Shown in pieces: positions 1 through 9,181 of a stretch of 64,000 nt of DNA. Origin of the DNA: Pseudovibrio zosterae (GTDB taxonomy: Bacteria; Pseudomonadota; Alphaproteobacteria; Rhizobiales; Stappiaceae); the NCBI RefSeq assembly GCF_033843645.1, contig NZ_JAWXVZ010000004.1, positions 62,001 to 126,000 on the forward strand, written 5' to 3'. Below the pieces are notes generated by a model. That model was not told where the DNA came from, ran no database searches, and worked only from the letters and a program-made list of their open reading frames with translations. The translations under genes and the position numbers were made by a program. Numbering within the stretch: position 1 is the stretch's first letter; each line of letters starts with the position of its first letter.

Positions 1-1125
1 GGTTCCGGGAACTTGCGCTGTCAGCTCCAGATACTCGGAGGTGCCTTCGGCAAAACGCAGGCCGCCGGACCCGTCGGAGATGAGAAAGAACTCCTGATCG
101 AGCGGGGCAACACCGCACCCGTCTGCAACCGCCTGCGCTCCGATGTAATCCCCGGAGGATGCGTTCCAGAACAAAATCTTACCCCCTCTCGGGCAGGAGG
201 TGACGATGACTTCGCCGTCGCCGCTGGCGGTAACGCTGCCGACGTAGTTGCTCAGCTGCGCTTTAATTTGCTGTGGCATTTCATGGATGCGGGGCGTGCC
301 ATCCAACGTGAAGCTGGCGATGAGCGGGGGTAATTCTGACTTATCCCCCTGATACTGCCCGCCAACCCAGACCCGGCCGTGCCCATCCATGGCCATATGG
401 CGCAGGGATAACTGGTGCAAACTTGGATCAAGCTCATGACGCGCGCGGATCTCCCCGGTTTGCGGGTGGAGGAAGGCAACGCTTGGCAACATGCTGTCGA
501 TATTAAGCTTTTCCCGATCACGATCAGGGCGGGTATGGATGCCGCCATTGGCAATGACCAATGATCCGCAGGTGGGCGAGAGGAGAATATCGTGAGGCCC
601 AATCCCGCCGGTGTCCATTTCCCCAATTCGGTGCGGGCGCGCTCCTGTCATATCATAAAGCCCAAGGACACCGCGCTTGTGCACCCAGTCGTTCTCCGGG
701 GCATAGAGCACCTTGCCGTCTTGGGAGAACACGCCGTGGCCGTAAAAGTGGCGGTCTTCCGGTGCGGTGAACATGACCGGCCCATCCCCAGCCATACCAT
801 TGACATACATGGCAAAATTCCCCGGCCTGCGGGCAAAGGCCACCAGCTTCGCCGTTTCCCGGTGCCACGCGGCAGAGTGCCCTCTGTCAGGAAGGGGCGC
901 TTCGAAAACCGATGAACCATCTTCACGCATTACACGGAAAGCAAAGCTGCCATCCGCCTTTCGAAACGCGCTGGCAAACAGCGGTTCTTCTGCGTTGGTT
1001 TGAAACAATCGCGTATTTTTTGCGTTGGCCAACGCAACGCCGCCGGGAACGAGCGTGGTCACAGCCAACCCGGCGAGCCCTTGCAGCAAACTGCGCCGGG
1101 AAAGGGGGAGCGCCCTAGTCACCAT
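1..1125 (-). CDS. DUF1513 family protein (partial, runs off the left edge)
   Basis: Reading the minus strand from the ATG at 1125 gives an open frame that continues past position 1, so the C-terminus is missing. The N-terminus has SRRSLLQGLAG followed by a hydrophobic stretch, a Tat-like signal with twin arginines, so export to the periplasm is likely. The body resembles DUF1513 proteins, predicted beta-propellers that are usually found beside imelysins. The start overlaps the end of the upstream imelysin gene (stop 1117-1115), which supports translational coupling. The biochemical role is unknown; the context suggests periplasmic iron acquisition. Family assignment is from remembered sequence character and operon context, not a search. 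Confidence 0.75.
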   Translation of the reverse strand, partial: MVTRALPLSRRSLLQGLAGLAVTTLVPGGVALANAKNTRLFQTNAEEPLFASAFRKADGSFAFRVMREDGSSVFEAPLPDRGHSAAWHRETAKLVAFARRPGNFAMYVNGMAGDGPVMFTAPEDRHFYGHGVFSQDGKVLYAPENDWVHKRGVLGLYDMTGARPHRIGEMDTGGIGPHDILLSPTCGSLVIANGGIHTRPDRDREKLNIDSMLPSVAFLHPQTGEIRARHELDPSLHQLSLRHMAMDGHGRVWVGGQYQGDKSELPPLIASFTLDGTPRIHEMPQQIKAQLSNYVGSVTASGDGEVIVTSCPRGGKILFWNASSGDYIGAQAVADGCGVAPLDQEFFLISDGSGGLRFAEGTSEYLELTAQVPGT

Positions 1126-2239
1126 CGAGCGCATTGAAGCCTCCGCTCAGCGCGAGATAGCCGGCGACATTGTTGGCCAGTGTGTCCTTCAACCCATCAA
1201 TGACCAGTGTCAGGTAGACCAGCTTCTTGCGCTCCTCAATGTCCTTGCCGATGACCCGGATCGGGCCGCCGAGTTCTTCAATGACGCGCTCCCCATTTTG
1301 GAACTCGAAGTTGAGGCTGTCCGCTGCCCATGCGCCGTCTTCCGGCAAGGCATCCATGTAGCCTGCCGCGATCAGCGCTTGGTTGATGCCCTCAAGCGAG
1401 GAGGCCATGTAGAGCGCCCCATTATGACTGCGCGAGAACGGTGCGCGGTACGGCTTGGCCTTCTCCACCGATGGCCCAATGACTGGCAGCAGGATTTGAT
1501 CCTTGATCAGCACCAGCCCGGTAACCATGGAGTTGAACATGAGTTCCGCCGCTTCCTTGTGGGTCTGCACAAGGGCGTGGTCGCTGGCGGGGGCGCTCAA
1601 GGTTTGGGAAAAGCCTTCAGGGTCGGCCCACGCCGCCTCCAGCTCCTGCGCCGTGCCCACCAGATTGCGGGTGAGGGCAACCGCATAGGCGCATGCGAAG
1701 CTTTCATGGTCGCCGCGGGCGAGCTGCAATGTGCCGTCGGTGGCAAAGCCGAAATGCTCCAGCGCGGTGAGACCTTGAAGCGCAACGGACTTGCCCGCAA
1801 GGCTTTCGGCAGTGGTGACGCTTGGGTCTTCAGTGGCCATGATCTTGTTCAGCTGGCGCGCGATCACGCCGCGCCGGTCTGGCAAGAAGGCAAGACGCTG
1901 CGCGCGGTTGTTCTCTGCCAGCGGGCCGAAGCGCAAAAAATCCACCCGAGCCAATTGGGCGATGCTGCCGGAGAGCGCCTGACGGAAGGAATTTTCGCTC
2001 TCTGCCGACTGCCCTGAACGGCACAGAGCCTCTGTGGCTTGCTCCAGTCTCTTCAGCTTCTCGGTGAGCGCTGAGGTCTCGGGCCGAATGTATCCCTCAA
2101 TCAGAGCAGGGGCAAAACGGCTGTAGTCTGTTGCGTACGTCTGTGGCCGTTCAACGGCGGCCTCCTGGGCCCAAACGGCCAAGCCCCCACCAAGGGTGAG
2201 GGCGGCTGAAAGCGCGATGGTTGCCAGTGTCTTGCGCAT
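1115..2239 (-). CDS. Imelysin-like periplasmic lipoprotein/peptidase family protein, motif-degenerate
   Basis: A 374-residue protein beginning MRKTLATIALSAALTLGG, a clear Sec signal peptide. The start is placed at 2239 because this ATG shares one base with the TGA of the preceding di-haem gene (TGATG), whereas the longer open frame begins inside that gene. The fold should be the all-helical imelysin domain found in IrpA, ICMP and the EfeO M75 region. The family's GxHxxE motif appears here as GLTALE, so the histidine is absent and metal binding at that site is doubtful. It is third in a four-gene iron-type operon and is followed by an overlapping DUF1513 gene. Likely role: periplasmic iron-uptake accessory protein. 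Confidence 0.8.
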   Translation of the reverse strand: MRKTLATIALSAALTLGGGLAVWAQEAAVERPQTYATDYSRFAPALIEGYIRPETSALTEKLKRLEQATEALCRSGQSAESENSFRQALSGSIAQLARVDFLRFGPLAENNRAQRLAFLPDRRGVIARQLNKIMATEDPSVTTAESLAGKSVALQGLTALEHFGFATDGTLQLARGDHESFACAYAVALTRNLVGTAQELEAAWADPEGFSQTLSAPASDHALVQTHKEAAELMFNSMVTGLVLIKDQILLPVIGPSVEKAKPYRAPFSRSHNGALYMASSLEGINQALIAAGYMDALPEDGAWAADSLNFEFQNGERVIEELGGPIRVIGKDIEERKKLVYLTLVIDGLKDTLANNVAGYLALSGGFNALDGD

Positions 2240-3783
2240 CACAGGGACTCCAGAAACTTGATGAGCGCTTCGCGGTCCTGCCGCTCCATGGCGACCACCG
2301 ACTGCTTGGCGGCTTCTGCCTCTCCACCATGCCATAGCACAGCTTCCAGCAGATTGCGCGCCCTGCCATCATGCAGGAAGTAGGTGTGATCGCTGACGGT
2401 TTTGGTCAGGCCAATGCCCCAGAGCGGCGGCGTTTTCCACTCCCGGCCCGAAGCTGAGCCAATGGGCCGGTCATCCGCAAGGCCTTCGCCCATGTCGTGG
2501 AGCAGAAGGTCAGTGTAGGGCCATATGAGCTGGAACCGGTGGGCCTTGGTGGGCGCATCGCGGCGGGTCACGTATTTTGGCGTGTGGCAGCTGGTGCAAC
2601 CGGAGGCGTAAAACAGCTCCTTGCCGCGCAGCACTTCCGGATCATCCACGTCGCGGCGGGCCGGAACCGCCAGATTTTGCGAGTAGAAGGTAACGAGATC
2701 CAGCACCGGATCAGGTGCTTCCGTATCCCCCAAACGTTCCTGAACGCCGGAGGGTTGGGCATAGCAGCTTTCCTGTGCCTCGGTGCAATCGCCGTAAGGG
2801 TTCGGGGCGTCCGGGGTGGAGATGCCGATGTCGCCATTGAAAGCGCCTGCGGACTGGGCGCGCACCGTGGCGTTGGCCCCTTTCCAGCCAAAGCGCCCGA
2901 GGATCATGGCGTCTTTGTCTGCGTCATACACCCAGCTGGCGCGGCCAGAAATGCCGTCGCCGTCCTCATCCTCCGGGTCCACCTTGGCCAGAATGTCACC
3001 CTCATGCACTTGTTCAAGCAGCCCGAGGCCAATCATCTGCGGTGCAACCCGAGGGGAAATCATGGTGTCGGGCCCAAACGCCCCATAGCCCGGATTGTCG
3101 ATGCCATAGGTTGGCTTGCGCAGCTGCACCACGGTGCCGTCTGCAAGTTCCACCGGCACGTCCTCATAGGAAATGGTCATCTGGCCTTCGCCGGGAAGAC
3201 CGGGCACGGCAAAGGCCTGAAGCTGCCCGCCGTAAATGGGGTGGGGAATGGACGCGGCCATGCCGCTCTCCAGAAGGGCCTTCTGCTCTTCTGTTTGCGG
3301 CTTGACGGAAAGACGCAGGAACATGGATACCGCGCGCTCACCCGGTTCCGGCGGGCGGCCACGGCCATCCTTCAGGTGGCAGCCTTGGCAGGAGCGGGCA
3401 TTGTAAAGCGGACCGAGGCCATCTGAGGCCTGCGTGGAAGAGGGCGAGGACACCCACAGCTTCTTGAAGAGGCCGTTGCCGACCTTGAAGTCCTGCTCTT
3501 CCTCAAAGGTGATGTTCTGGGTTGGGTGGGAAAAAGCATCCCGGTTGACCATCTTGCGCGAGGTGCCCGCGCCGCCTTGCATCAGCTCGTAAGCTTCTGC
3601 AGCTGAGAAGTCTTCGGCGGGCGCAAGCACCGCCTGAATGCGGGCGCGGTCTTTTTCGGAAAGATCATCCCGGTGCGCAAAAACACCTTCAGCGCCGGAC
3701 GGGGCGCTGAGCGAAAAAAGCAGTGAACCGGTGATGGCTAACGCGGCAGTTGAAAGAAGCGCGGCTTTACCGACCTGTGGCAT
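2239..3783 (-). CDS. Di-haem oxidoreductase family protein (DHOR/DUF1111)
   Basis: A 514-residue exported c-type cytochrome-like protein. The first 30 residues form a signal peptide. Two haem-binding CxxCH motifs are visible, CQGCH at about 132-136 and CTSCH at about 396-400, as expected for the DHOR family (former DUF1111), which is predicted to act in the periplasm. It lies between two imelysin genes; such clusters are typically induced by iron limitation. It probably handles electron transfer or iron redox chemistry for uptake; the substrate is not known. A perfect 10-bp hairpin separates it from the upstream imelysin gene and may tune relative expression. It is translationally coupled to the downstream imelysin through a one-base overlap. 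Confidence 0.88.
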   Translation of the reverse strand: MPQVGKAALLSTAALAITGSLLFSLSAPSGAEGVFAHRDDLSEKDRARIQAVLAPAEDFSAAEAYELMQGGAGTSRKMVNRDAFSHPTQNITFEEEQDFKVGNGLFKKLWVSSPSSTQASDGLGPLYNARSCQGCHLKDGRGRPPEPGERAVSMFLRLSVKPQTEEQKALLESGMAASIPHPIYGGQLQAFAVPGLPGEGQMTISYEDVPVELADGTVVQLRKPTYGIDNPGYGAFGPDTMISPRVAPQMIGLGLLEQVHEGDILAKVDPEDEDGDGISGRASWVYDADKDAMILGRFGWKGANATVRAQSAGAFNGDIGISTPDAPNPYGDCTEAQESCYAQPSGVQERLGDTEAPDPVLDLVTFYSQNLAVPARRDVDDPEVLRGKELFYASGCTSCHTPKYVTRRDAPTKAHRFQLIWPYTDLLLHDMGEGLADDRPIGSASGREWKTPPLWGIGLTKTVSDHTYFLHDGRARNLLEAVLWHGGEAEAAKQSVVAMERQDREALIKFLESL

Positions 3784-3850
3784 GATGGGGCCTTAAATTT
3801 TTGAAAACGTGCAGCAATTCGGAAAGAGAACAAGGCGGGCAGGAAAGAAC

Positions 3851-3876
3851 AGCCCCGGACTGACGCGTCCGGGGCT
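3851..3876 (-). terminator. Intercistronic GC-rich hairpin
   Basis: AGCCCCGGAC pairs perfectly with GTCCGGGGCT around a 6-base loop. It sits in the gap between the first imelysin gene and the di-haem oxidoreductase gene. On the minus strand the stem is followed by GTTCTTTCC, only a weak U-tract, so it may be a partial terminator or a stabilising processing hairpin. Confidence 0.5.
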
Positions 3877-3887
3877 TTCACTGGCTC

Positions 3888-5156
3888 TTATTGGAAAACA
3901 GCGGATGGGTTATCCAGAGAGTCAGAGCCTTCAAAGGCGATGTCTTCCAGCTCAAGCACCTTTACGGCACGCTGGATGGAAGCCGTCTGGTCGATCAGCG
4001 CGTCGATGGCCGCCTGTACAACCGCGTTGCCTTCTGCGTTGCCTTCGCCGATCATCTGATCGTAGGCCTCAACCGTTTCGGCGCGGGTGTTGACCGCTTC
4101 AAACGCCGCAAGCGAAGCCGCCAGCTTTGCTTCCAGCTCCTCGGCAACAGCCGGGTCTTTCGCAGCAATCAGCTCCTTCAAGGATGCGCCGGAAACTTCC
4201 GTGCCATCGATGCGGGTGTAGCCGCCGTGGAACACGTTGTTGATGCCAACCACATCGTAATAGTGGGACATGTGCGTGTTGTCGGAGAAGCAGTCATGCT
4301 CTTCCTCCGGGTCGTTCAGCATCAGGCCCAGCTTCATGCGCTCACCCGCCAGCTCGCCGTAGGACAGAGAGCCCATGCCGGTGAGAATGGTGGCAACCCC
4401 GCCAGCTTCACCCTTGTCTGCCAGTTCCTTGCGTGCGTCGCCGCCGTCTTTCCAGTTGGCAACCATGTCTTCCAGATCGGAGATCAGCAGGTCTGTCGCC
4501 GCCTGAAGGTACTGAATGCGGCGCTCACAATTGCCGCCGGTGCAGTTTGCCGGATCAAAGTCCGTTGCCGGGCGCGTGCCTGCGCCTGCGTCAGTGCCGT
4601 TCAGATCCTGCCCCCAAAGCAAGAACTCGATGGCGTGATACCCGGTCGCAACGTTTGCTTCAACTTCACCGGCTTCCTGCAGCTGGTCTGCCAGAAGCTC
4701 TGCGGTGATAACCGTTGCATCAATGGTTTCGCCCGCAGCGGTGAAGGTCGGGTTGGCGATGACATTGGCGGCGTAGTAGGGGTTTTCTTCGGATTCGACG
4801 CCGTAAGAGGCATCGGTGTAGTCGATCATGCCCTCGTCAAGCGGCCATGCGTTCACCTTGCCTTCCCAATCGTCAACGATGGCGTTGCCAAAGCGGTAAA
4901 CTTCGCTCTGCTGATACGGGTTGCGGGAAGCCAGCCACGCTTGGCGGGCAGCGGCCAGTGTTTCCTCAGAAGGGTTGGCCACAAGGCCATCGATGGCGCT
5001 CTTCAGGTCCTTGGCGCTGGCCAGGGAGTCTTCATAGATCGCCAGTGCGATGTCGCCGTAATTGTCCAGAACGTCGGCGGAAGTGGCTGCGCCCGCTGCG
5101 GTGCTGGCCATGATAACGGCGGATGCGGAAAGCAGTGCTGACTTGATCAGTCGCAT
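3888..5156 (-). CDS. Imelysin family protein (IrpA/ICMP-like) with intact GxHxxE
   Basis: A 422-residue exported protein starting MRLIKSALLSASAVIMAS; signal cleavage is likely near residue 24-26. The start at 5156 follows AGGGGACACC, a good ribosome site, and removes an implausible charged leader from the longer frame. The characteristic motif GYHAIE is present (His174, Glu177), followed by FLLWGQD. Imelysins in this arrangement are linked to iron uptake rather than proteolysis. It is the promoter-proximal gene of the cluster, ahead of the di-haem protein, a second imelysin and a DUF1513 protein. The AT-rich upstream region suggests iron-responsive control. Confidence 0.88.
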   Translation of the reverse strand: MRLIKSALLSASAVIMASTAAGAATSADVLDNYGDIALAIYEDSLASAKDLKSAIDGLVANPSEETLAAARQAWLASRNPYQQSEVYRFGNAIVDDWEGKVNAWPLDEGMIDYTDASYGVESEENPYYAANVIANPTFTAAGETIDATVITAELLADQLQEAGEVEANVATGYHAIEFLLWGQDLNGTDAGAGTRPATDFDPANCTGGNCERRIQYLQAATDLLISDLEDMVANWKDGGDARKELADKGEAGGVATILTGMGSLSYGELAGERMKLGLMLNDPEEEHDCFSDNTHMSHYYDVVGINNVFHGGYTRIDGTEVSGASLKELIAAKDPAVAEELEAKLAASLAAFEAVNTRAETVEAYDQMIGEGNAEGNAVVQAAIDALIDQTASIQRAVKVLELEDIAFEGSDSLDNPSAVFQ

Positions 5157-5522
5157 GTGGTGTCCCCTGTTGCTTGCGCTGGTCGTTGCTTCTTCCGCGA
5201 ATATTCGAAGGGTCCTTGAGCGACTTTGCCGGGTCAAAAAACCTGCGAATAATTCGCAAAAACTCGTCTATGGGTTGGGACTATTCCTGCCTCACTCCGG
5301 CAAAGTCAACAAAACCTTTGATTTTTCAATAGTTTAGAATTGTTATAATATAAAAGTGACGGTCAAGCCCTTGAAAACATGCGAATTATAATCAATAGCA
5401 TTTCAAGGTGGGCGGTGGATAACTTGATTGTAAGAGTGAAGTTTTGATTCTGACCACCTTGCAAGCGCGCACTACAACCTAGGGGATACTATGTAGGTCT
5501 CGCCATCACCCCAAACCACCAC
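5157..5522. promoter_or_regulatory. AT-rich upstream region of the iron operon, with a weak Irr-box-like element
   Basis: This 366-bp gap is markedly AT-rich compared with its surroundings, especially 5325-5400. At 5333-5355 the sequence TTTAGAA, nine bases, TATAAAA resembles the Irr iron-control element (TTTAGAA-N9-TTCTAAA) in its left half, but only 4 of 7 bases match on the right. It is listed as a candidate operator only. No other gene is visible before the repeat cluster starts. Confidence 0.3.
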
Positions 5523-5682
5523 CGTCATGCCGGACAAGGAGAGCGCAGCGAGCCGCCGATCCGGTATCCAAAACCGCGCGCACTGAGGTTTGGGCGAGGC
5601 CGGGGTGGATCCCGCATCAAGTGCGGGATGACAGCAGTGGGGAGGGGTGACGCCCTAGGGATGGCCGAGGGGGGGAGGAAGC

Positions 5683-5822
5683 GTGAAGGCGGAAAGCAGT
5701 GGGAAGGAAAGGAAAGGGGCAAACAATGAGCAGTTGCCCAAAGCACTCAAGGCAGTGATACGAGGAAAGGGGCTCCTCATCACGCAACATTTTACCACCG
5801 CTGTGCTCGTGCCCCACCGCGC
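5683..5822 (+). repeat. 140-bp duplicated block, copy 1
   Basis: Nearly identical to 6372-6511, with only a few differences over 140 bp. It lies between palindrome units, so the cluster grew by duplicating whole segments as well as single palindromes. Confidence 0.9.
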
Positions 5823-6152
5823 TGCCCAAACCGCCACCGTCATACTGGACAAGATGAGCGCGACCCAACCCACCACCGTCATACCGGACAAGGCGAGCGC
5901 CGCGAGGCGGAGATCCGGTATCCAGAGCCCCACGCACTGAGGTTTGGGCGAGGCCGGGCTGGATCCCGCATCAAGTGCGGGATGACGGCAGTGGGGAGGG
6001 GTGACGCCCTAGGGATGGCCGAGGGGGTGAGGAAGTGTGGAGGAGGAAAGCAGTGGGAGGTGACGCTCGGAGAATGGCACGGGAAGCGCTACCCAAACCA
6101 CCACCGTCATACCGGACAAGGCGAGCGCAGCGAGGCGTAGATCCGGTATCCA

Positions 6153-6206
6153 GCGCAAAACTTGCGGCAAAGCCGCTACCACCGCTGTTCCCATTCCCCA
6201 CCGCGC
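6153..6206 (+). repeat. 54-bp module linked to type A palindromes (also at 6575-6628 and 10383-10436)
   Basis: Starts GCGCAAAACTTGCGGCAAAG directly after a type A palindrome and ends CCCCACCGCGC. Three essentially identical copies occur in this window, two in cluster 1 and one in cluster 2, always in the same position relative to a type A unit. Confidence 0.9.
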
Positions 6207-6371
6207 TGCCCAAACCACCCCTGTCATGCCGGAGAAGCGAACGCGCCATCCGGTATCCAGAGCCGCACGCACAGATCTGGGGCAGAGGCCGGGCTGGATC
6301 CCGCATCAAGTGCGGGATGACGCAAGGCGGGAGGGGTGACGTCCTAAGGATGACCGAGGGGGTGAGGAATC

Positions 6372-6511
6372 GTGAAGGCGGAAAGCAGAGGGTGGGAAAG
6401 GAAAGGGGCAAACAATGAGCAGTTGCCCAAAGCACTCAAGGCAGTGATACGAGGAAAGGGGCTCCTCATCACGCAACATTTTACCACCGCTTTGCTCGTG
6501 CCCCACCGCGC
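6372..6511 (+). repeat. 140-bp duplicated block, copy 2
   Basis: Second copy of the block at 5683-5822, including the shared internal segment GGGGCTCCTCATCACGCAAC. The near identity implies a recent duplication or gene conversion. Confidence 0.9.
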
Positions 6512-6743
6512 AACCCATACCACCACCGTCATACCGGACAAGGTGAGCGCAGCGAGCCGCCGATCCGGTATCCAGCGCAAAACTTGCGGCAAAGCCGCTA
6601 CCACCGCTGTTCCCATTCCCCACCGCGCTACACAACCAACCACCGTCATACCTCAGAAGCGAACGCGCCATCCGGTATCCAGAGCCGCACGCACAGAGCG
6701 GGGGGAGAGGCCGGGCTGGATCCCGCATCAAGTGCGGGATGAC

Positions 6744-6952
6744 TGCGGGGGGAGAGGTGAGCGTGCGGGATGACGCAAGGTGGAGGGTGACCCGTAGGGA
6801 TGACAGCGGAGAGGGGGCTAGCCGTGGAGATGACGGCGGAGGGAAGTGATGTCCTAGGGGTTGCCGAGGGGGTGAGGAAGCGTGGAGGAGAACGGAGGCA
6901 ACGCCCTCGGCATGCCCCGGTGAGGCAGAGAGGACGTTACCTTCCAGAGGGG
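6744..6952. other. Repeat-flank sequence without a gene
   Basis: Continues the purine-rich GGGATGAC-like degenerate repeats (for example near 6767 and 6797) up to the end of fghA. No coding signal was seen. Confidence 0.5.
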
Positions 6953-7792
6953 TTAGTCCCTCAGATGCGCGGCGTGGAAGCGAAGGTGATCCTCGATGAA
7001 CGAGGCGATGAAGTAGTAGCTGTGGTCGTACCCTTCTCGCATGTTGAGCGTGAGCGGGTAGTTCTTTTCCTGCGCGGCGGCCAGAAGGGTTTCCGGCATG
7101 AGCTGTTCTGAAAGGAACTGGTCGGCATCCCCCTGATCCACCAGTACCGGGATCTGAACATCTGCATTGCGCATCAACTTGCTGGCATCATACTGGGCCC
7201 ATTGGTCCCGGTCCGGCCCCAAATAGGCCCCCAGCGCCTTTTCGCCCCATGGGCAGTTCACCGGGTTGCTGATGGGCGCAAAAGCGGAAATGGAGGTGTA
7301 GACCTCCGGGTTGCGCAGGCCCAGAACGAGCGCGCCATGGCCGCCCATGGAGTGTCCGGAAATGGCGCGTTTGCGCGAAACGGGGAACATCTCCTCGATC
7401 AGCTTTGGCAGTTCCAAATACACATAGTCGTACATCTGGTAGTGCCGGTTCCATGGTGCCTGTGTGGCGTTTACATAAAAACCTGCACCGGTGCCAAGAT
7501 CATACCCCGGATCGTCGGCAACGGCTTCACCGCGCGGGCTGGTATCCGGTGCCACAATGGCCAGCCCGAGTTCCGCCGCCACCCGGTGCGCCCCCGCCTT
7601 TTGCATGAAGTTTTCATCCGTGCAGGTGAGGCCGGAAAGCCAGTAAAGCACCGGCACCTTTGCACCTTGAAAGGCTTGCGGCGGCAGGAAGATGGCAAAA
7701 CGCATTTGGCAGTTGAGCGCGCTGGACTGGTGCGTGAACTGCTTGTGCCAGCCGCCAAAGGACTTTGAGCTGGAGATGTTTTCGAACGACAT
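6953..7792 (-). CDS. fghA: S-formylglutathione hydrolase
   Basis: A 279-residue cytosolic esterase D family enzyme. It hydrolyses S-formylglutathione to formate and glutathione, the second step of glutathione-dependent formaldehyde detoxification. The nucleophile motif GHSMGG is at about 146-151 (Ser148), with GDADQF and GYDHSYYF supplying the expected acid and histidine regions. Length and N-terminus (MSFENISSSKSFGGWHKQF) match the family. It lies 77 bp downstream of the formaldehyde dehydrogenase gene on the same strand, so the two are probably co-transcribed. A repeat cluster lies immediately downstream. Confidence 0.96.
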   Translation of the reverse strand: MSFENISSSKSFGGWHKQFTHQSSALNCQMRFAIFLPPQAFQGAKVPVLYWLSGLTCTDENFMQKAGAHRVAAELGLAIVAPDTSPRGEAVADDPGYDLGTGAGFYVNATQAPWNRHYQMYDYVYLELPKLIEEMFPVSRKRAISGHSMGGHGALVLGLRNPEVYTSISAFAPISNPVNCPWGEKALGAYLGPDRDQWAQYDASKLMRNADVQIPVLVDQGDADQFLSEQLMPETLLAAAQEKNYPLTLNMREGYDHSYYFIASFIEDHLRFHAAHLRD

Positions 7793-7869
7793 GGTGCACC
7801 TGAGAACAAGAATTTTATTTCAAAGGGGAGAGCCGCGCAGTTTGCCCGCCGCTCCCCATCATGAGCGGG

Positions 7870-8997
7870 TTATTGGGCGTAGTGAATGACAGAACGAATG
7901 CTCTTGCCTTCGTGCATCAGGTCAAACGCTTCGTTGATCTCCTCCAGCGGCATGGTGTGTGTGATGAAGTCATTCAGCTTGAACTCACCGCGCATATATT
8001 GCTCCACAATACCCGGCAGTTCAGAGCGGCCCTTGACACCCCCAAAGGCGGAGCCCTTCCACACGCGGCCGGTGACCAGCTGGAATGGACGGGTGGAGAT
8101 TTCCTCTCCCGCTCCGGCCACGCCAATGATGACGGACTCGCCCCACCCCTTGTGGCAGCATTCCAGCGCCGAACGCATGACGTTGACATTGCCGATGCAC
8201 TCGAAGGAGTAATCCACGCCGCCGTCGGTCATGTCGATGATGACCTCCTGAATGGGCTTGTCGAACTTTTTCGGGTTAATGCAGTCGGTCGCGCCAAGCT
8301 TTTTGGCAAGTTCAAACTTGCTCTCGTTGATGTCGATGGCAATTATGCGGCCCGCCTTTGCCATGGTGGCGCCAATGATGGCTGAAAGACCAATGCCCCC
8401 CAAACCGAAGATGGCGACGGTTGCCCCTTCTTCCACACTGGCCGTGTTCATGACAGCGCCGATGCCGGTGGTAACACCGCAGCCAAGCAGGCAGACCTCC
8501 TCAAGCGGTGCGGCCTTGTTCACCTTGGCGATGGCGATTTCAGGCAGCACGGTATACTCGGCAAATGTGGAGCAGCCCATGTAGTGATAGATTGGCTTGC
8601 CGTTCTGGCTGAAGCGGGTGGTGCCGTCGGGCATCAAACCCTTGCCCTGCGTGGCACGGATTTTTTGACAGAGGTTGGTTTTGCCTGACATGCAGAATTT
8701 GCACTCGCCGCACTCGGGCGTGTAGAGCGGGATCACATGGTCGCCAACAGCCACAGAGGTGACACCCTCGCCAACGGACTCCACAATGCCACCGCCTTCA
8801 TGACCGAGGATGGAGGGGAACACGCCTTCCGGATCGGCCCCGGACAGGGTGTAAGCGTCCGTGTGGCATACACCACTGGCAACCACCTTGATGCGCACTT
8901 CGCCCGCTTGCGGCGGCATCACGTCAACTTCCTCAATGGAAAGAGGCTGCTTTGGGCCCCAGGCAATGGCGGCTTTGCACTTGAGTGTTTCAGGCAT
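7870..8997 (-). CDS. frmA: S-(hydroxymethyl)glutathione dehydrogenase / class III alcohol dehydrogenase
   Basis: A 375-residue zinc-dependent, NAD-linked enzyme oxidising S-hydroxymethylglutathione to S-formylglutathione. Visible features are the catalytic zinc region GVCHTDAYTLSGADPEG, GHEGGGIVESVGEGV, the structural zinc cysteines in CGECKFCMSGKTNLC, and the nucleotide-binding GLGGIG. The start is set at 8997 because GAGG lies eight bases upstream; a start four codons earlier is possible but has no better site. It forms an operon with fghA and is divergent from a LysR gene. Cytosolic; role in formaldehyde and nitrosothiol detoxification. Confidence 0.96.
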   Translation of the reverse strand: MPETLKCKAAIAWGPKQPLSIEEVDVMPPQAGEVRIKVVASGVCHTDAYTLSGADPEGVFPSILGHEGGGIVESVGEGVTSVAVGDHVIPLYTPECGECKFCMSGKTNLCQKIRATQGKGLMPDGTTRFSQNGKPIYHYMGCSTFAEYTVLPEIAIAKVNKAAPLEEVCLLGCGVTTGIGAVMNTASVEEGATVAIFGLGGIGLSAIIGATMAKAGRIIAIDINESKFELAKKLGATDCINPKKFDKPIQEVIIDMTDGGVDYSFECIGNVNVMRSALECCHKGWGESVIIGVAGAGEEISTRPFQLVTGRVWKGSAFGGVKGRSELPGIVEQYMRGEFKLNDFITHTMPLEEINEAFDLMHEGKSIRSVIHYAQ

Positions 8998-9181
8998 GTG
9001 GATCCTCATCGGTTGATGCGACGCTGCCGGGCCGGACAGCAGGCAGGCGCAAGCGCCTACGGGTTGTTACGTTAGCGGCAGTATAACTGATGCTCTCCTT
9101 GTGATAATCGGGATAAAATGCAAATTACTTTTACCAGCGGGTAACAATCTCCCGCACACCGGTGCAGAACAAGGATGACGC

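Larger units (their letters stand above)
5523..6743. repeat. Cluster 1 of palindromic intergenic repeats
   Basis: Two short palindromes alternate. Type A runs from CGTCATACCGGA to TCCGGTATCCAG with an inner GAGCGCAGCGAG: copies at 5523-5570, 5877-5925, 6105-6153 and 6527-6575, shorter copies at 6222-6260 and 6644-6682, and a truncated copy near 5838-5860. Type B is GGATCCCGCA-TCAAG-TGCGGGATGAC: 5607-5632, 5961-5986, 6296-6321 and 6718-6743. Apparent open frames across this region have low-complexity translations that recur with the repeats and are unlikely to be genes. Confidence 0.95.

Noticed and set aside
5971..6731. Several overlapping frames of 60 to 154 codons in repeat cluster 1
   Set aside because: Their translations repeat PDKASAARRRSGIQ or IPHLMRDPA at each palindrome, so they are translations of repeats rather than genes.
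5523..6743. Calling the repeat cluster a CRISPR array
   Set aside because: The units are palindromes of variable length with irregular spacing; the spacers themselves recur, and no cas gene is present.
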